From Pedobacter sp. (GTDB taxonomy: Bacteria; Bacteroidota; Bacteroidia; Sphingobacteriales; Sphingobacteriaceae), in the NCBI GenBank assembly GCA_030149995.1, contig JASLGV010000170.1, positions 1 to 6,271 of the forward strand: 6,271 nt of DNA, written 5' to 3'. Below the pieces are notes generated by a model. That model did no database searches. It worked only from the letters and a program-made list of their open reading frames with translations, and was not told the origin of the DNA. Positions within the stretch are counted from its first letter, which is position 1. The number at the start of each line of letters is the position of its first letter. Below, piece by piece: positions 6,223 to 6,271 of this stretch. A program made the position numbers and the translations under genes.

Positions 6223-6257
6223 TGTATACCCGCATATAACCTTCATTCAGGTATACA
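6223..6257. repeat. Perfect 8-bp inverted repeat at the right edge
   Basis: TGTATACC (6223-6230) and GGTATACA (6250-6257) are exact inverse copies with 19 bases between them. Each arm contains the palindrome GTATAC. The half-site centres are 27 bases apart, which could suit a dimeric regulator bending DNA, but the distance is not a whole number of helical turns. The DNA between and around shows no convincing gene. Function unknown. Confidence 0.35.
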
Positions 6258-6271
6258 GAATATAAAAACCC

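Noticed and set aside
6176..6271. Open minus-strand frame of 31 codons at the right edge, possibly the 3' end of an upstream gene
   Set aside because: A stretch of this length open in one frame is quite likely by chance, it overlaps both inverted repeats, and the product resembles no family I know. It cannot be excluded without more upstream sequence.

Overview
The window is one minus-strand operon encoding most of an F-type (FoF1) ATP synthase. In transcription order, from right to left, it reads atpI-like gene, atpB (a), atpE (c), atpF (b), atpH (delta), atpA (alpha), atpG (gamma). All seven genes look intact and close to normal family length. I see no new enzyme system. The interest lies in the gaps between genes, in the extended subunit a, and in the absence of atpD and atpC.

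The organism is very probably a member of the Bacteroidota. DNA is AT-rich. Start codons are preceded by A/T-rich sequence with no AGGAGG-type ribosome site. The two best promoter candidates both carry TATCTTTG, which fits the Bacteroidota -7 consensus TAnnTTTG. Subunit a has a signal peptide and a long extra-membrane N-terminal part, as known in that phylum. The degenerate 7-base repeat hairpins between genes make me think of Sphingobacteriaceae such as Pedobacter, but that is a guess from memory.

Layout: 1-44 is the start of another minus-strand gene, with a signal-peptide-like N-terminus, cut by the window edge. 45-329 is intergenic and holds a candidate promoter for that gene, a very stable hairpin and the intrinsic terminator of the atp operon. 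330-6106 is the atp operon, with gaps of 85, 170, 86, 94, 42 and 14 bases from atpG back to atpI. 6107-6271 is the operon leader with the main candidate promoter and two inverted repeats.

How the genes work together: a, b and c form the membrane motor Fo. AtpI-like protein probably helps c-ring assembly. Delta and b form the peripheral stalk that holds alpha, and gamma is the rotor shaft. The catalytic beta (atpD) and the epsilon (atpC) subunits are not here. The operon stops at a terminator after atpG, so they must be encoded elsewhere. The c subunit has a proton-type binding site with no sodium ligands.
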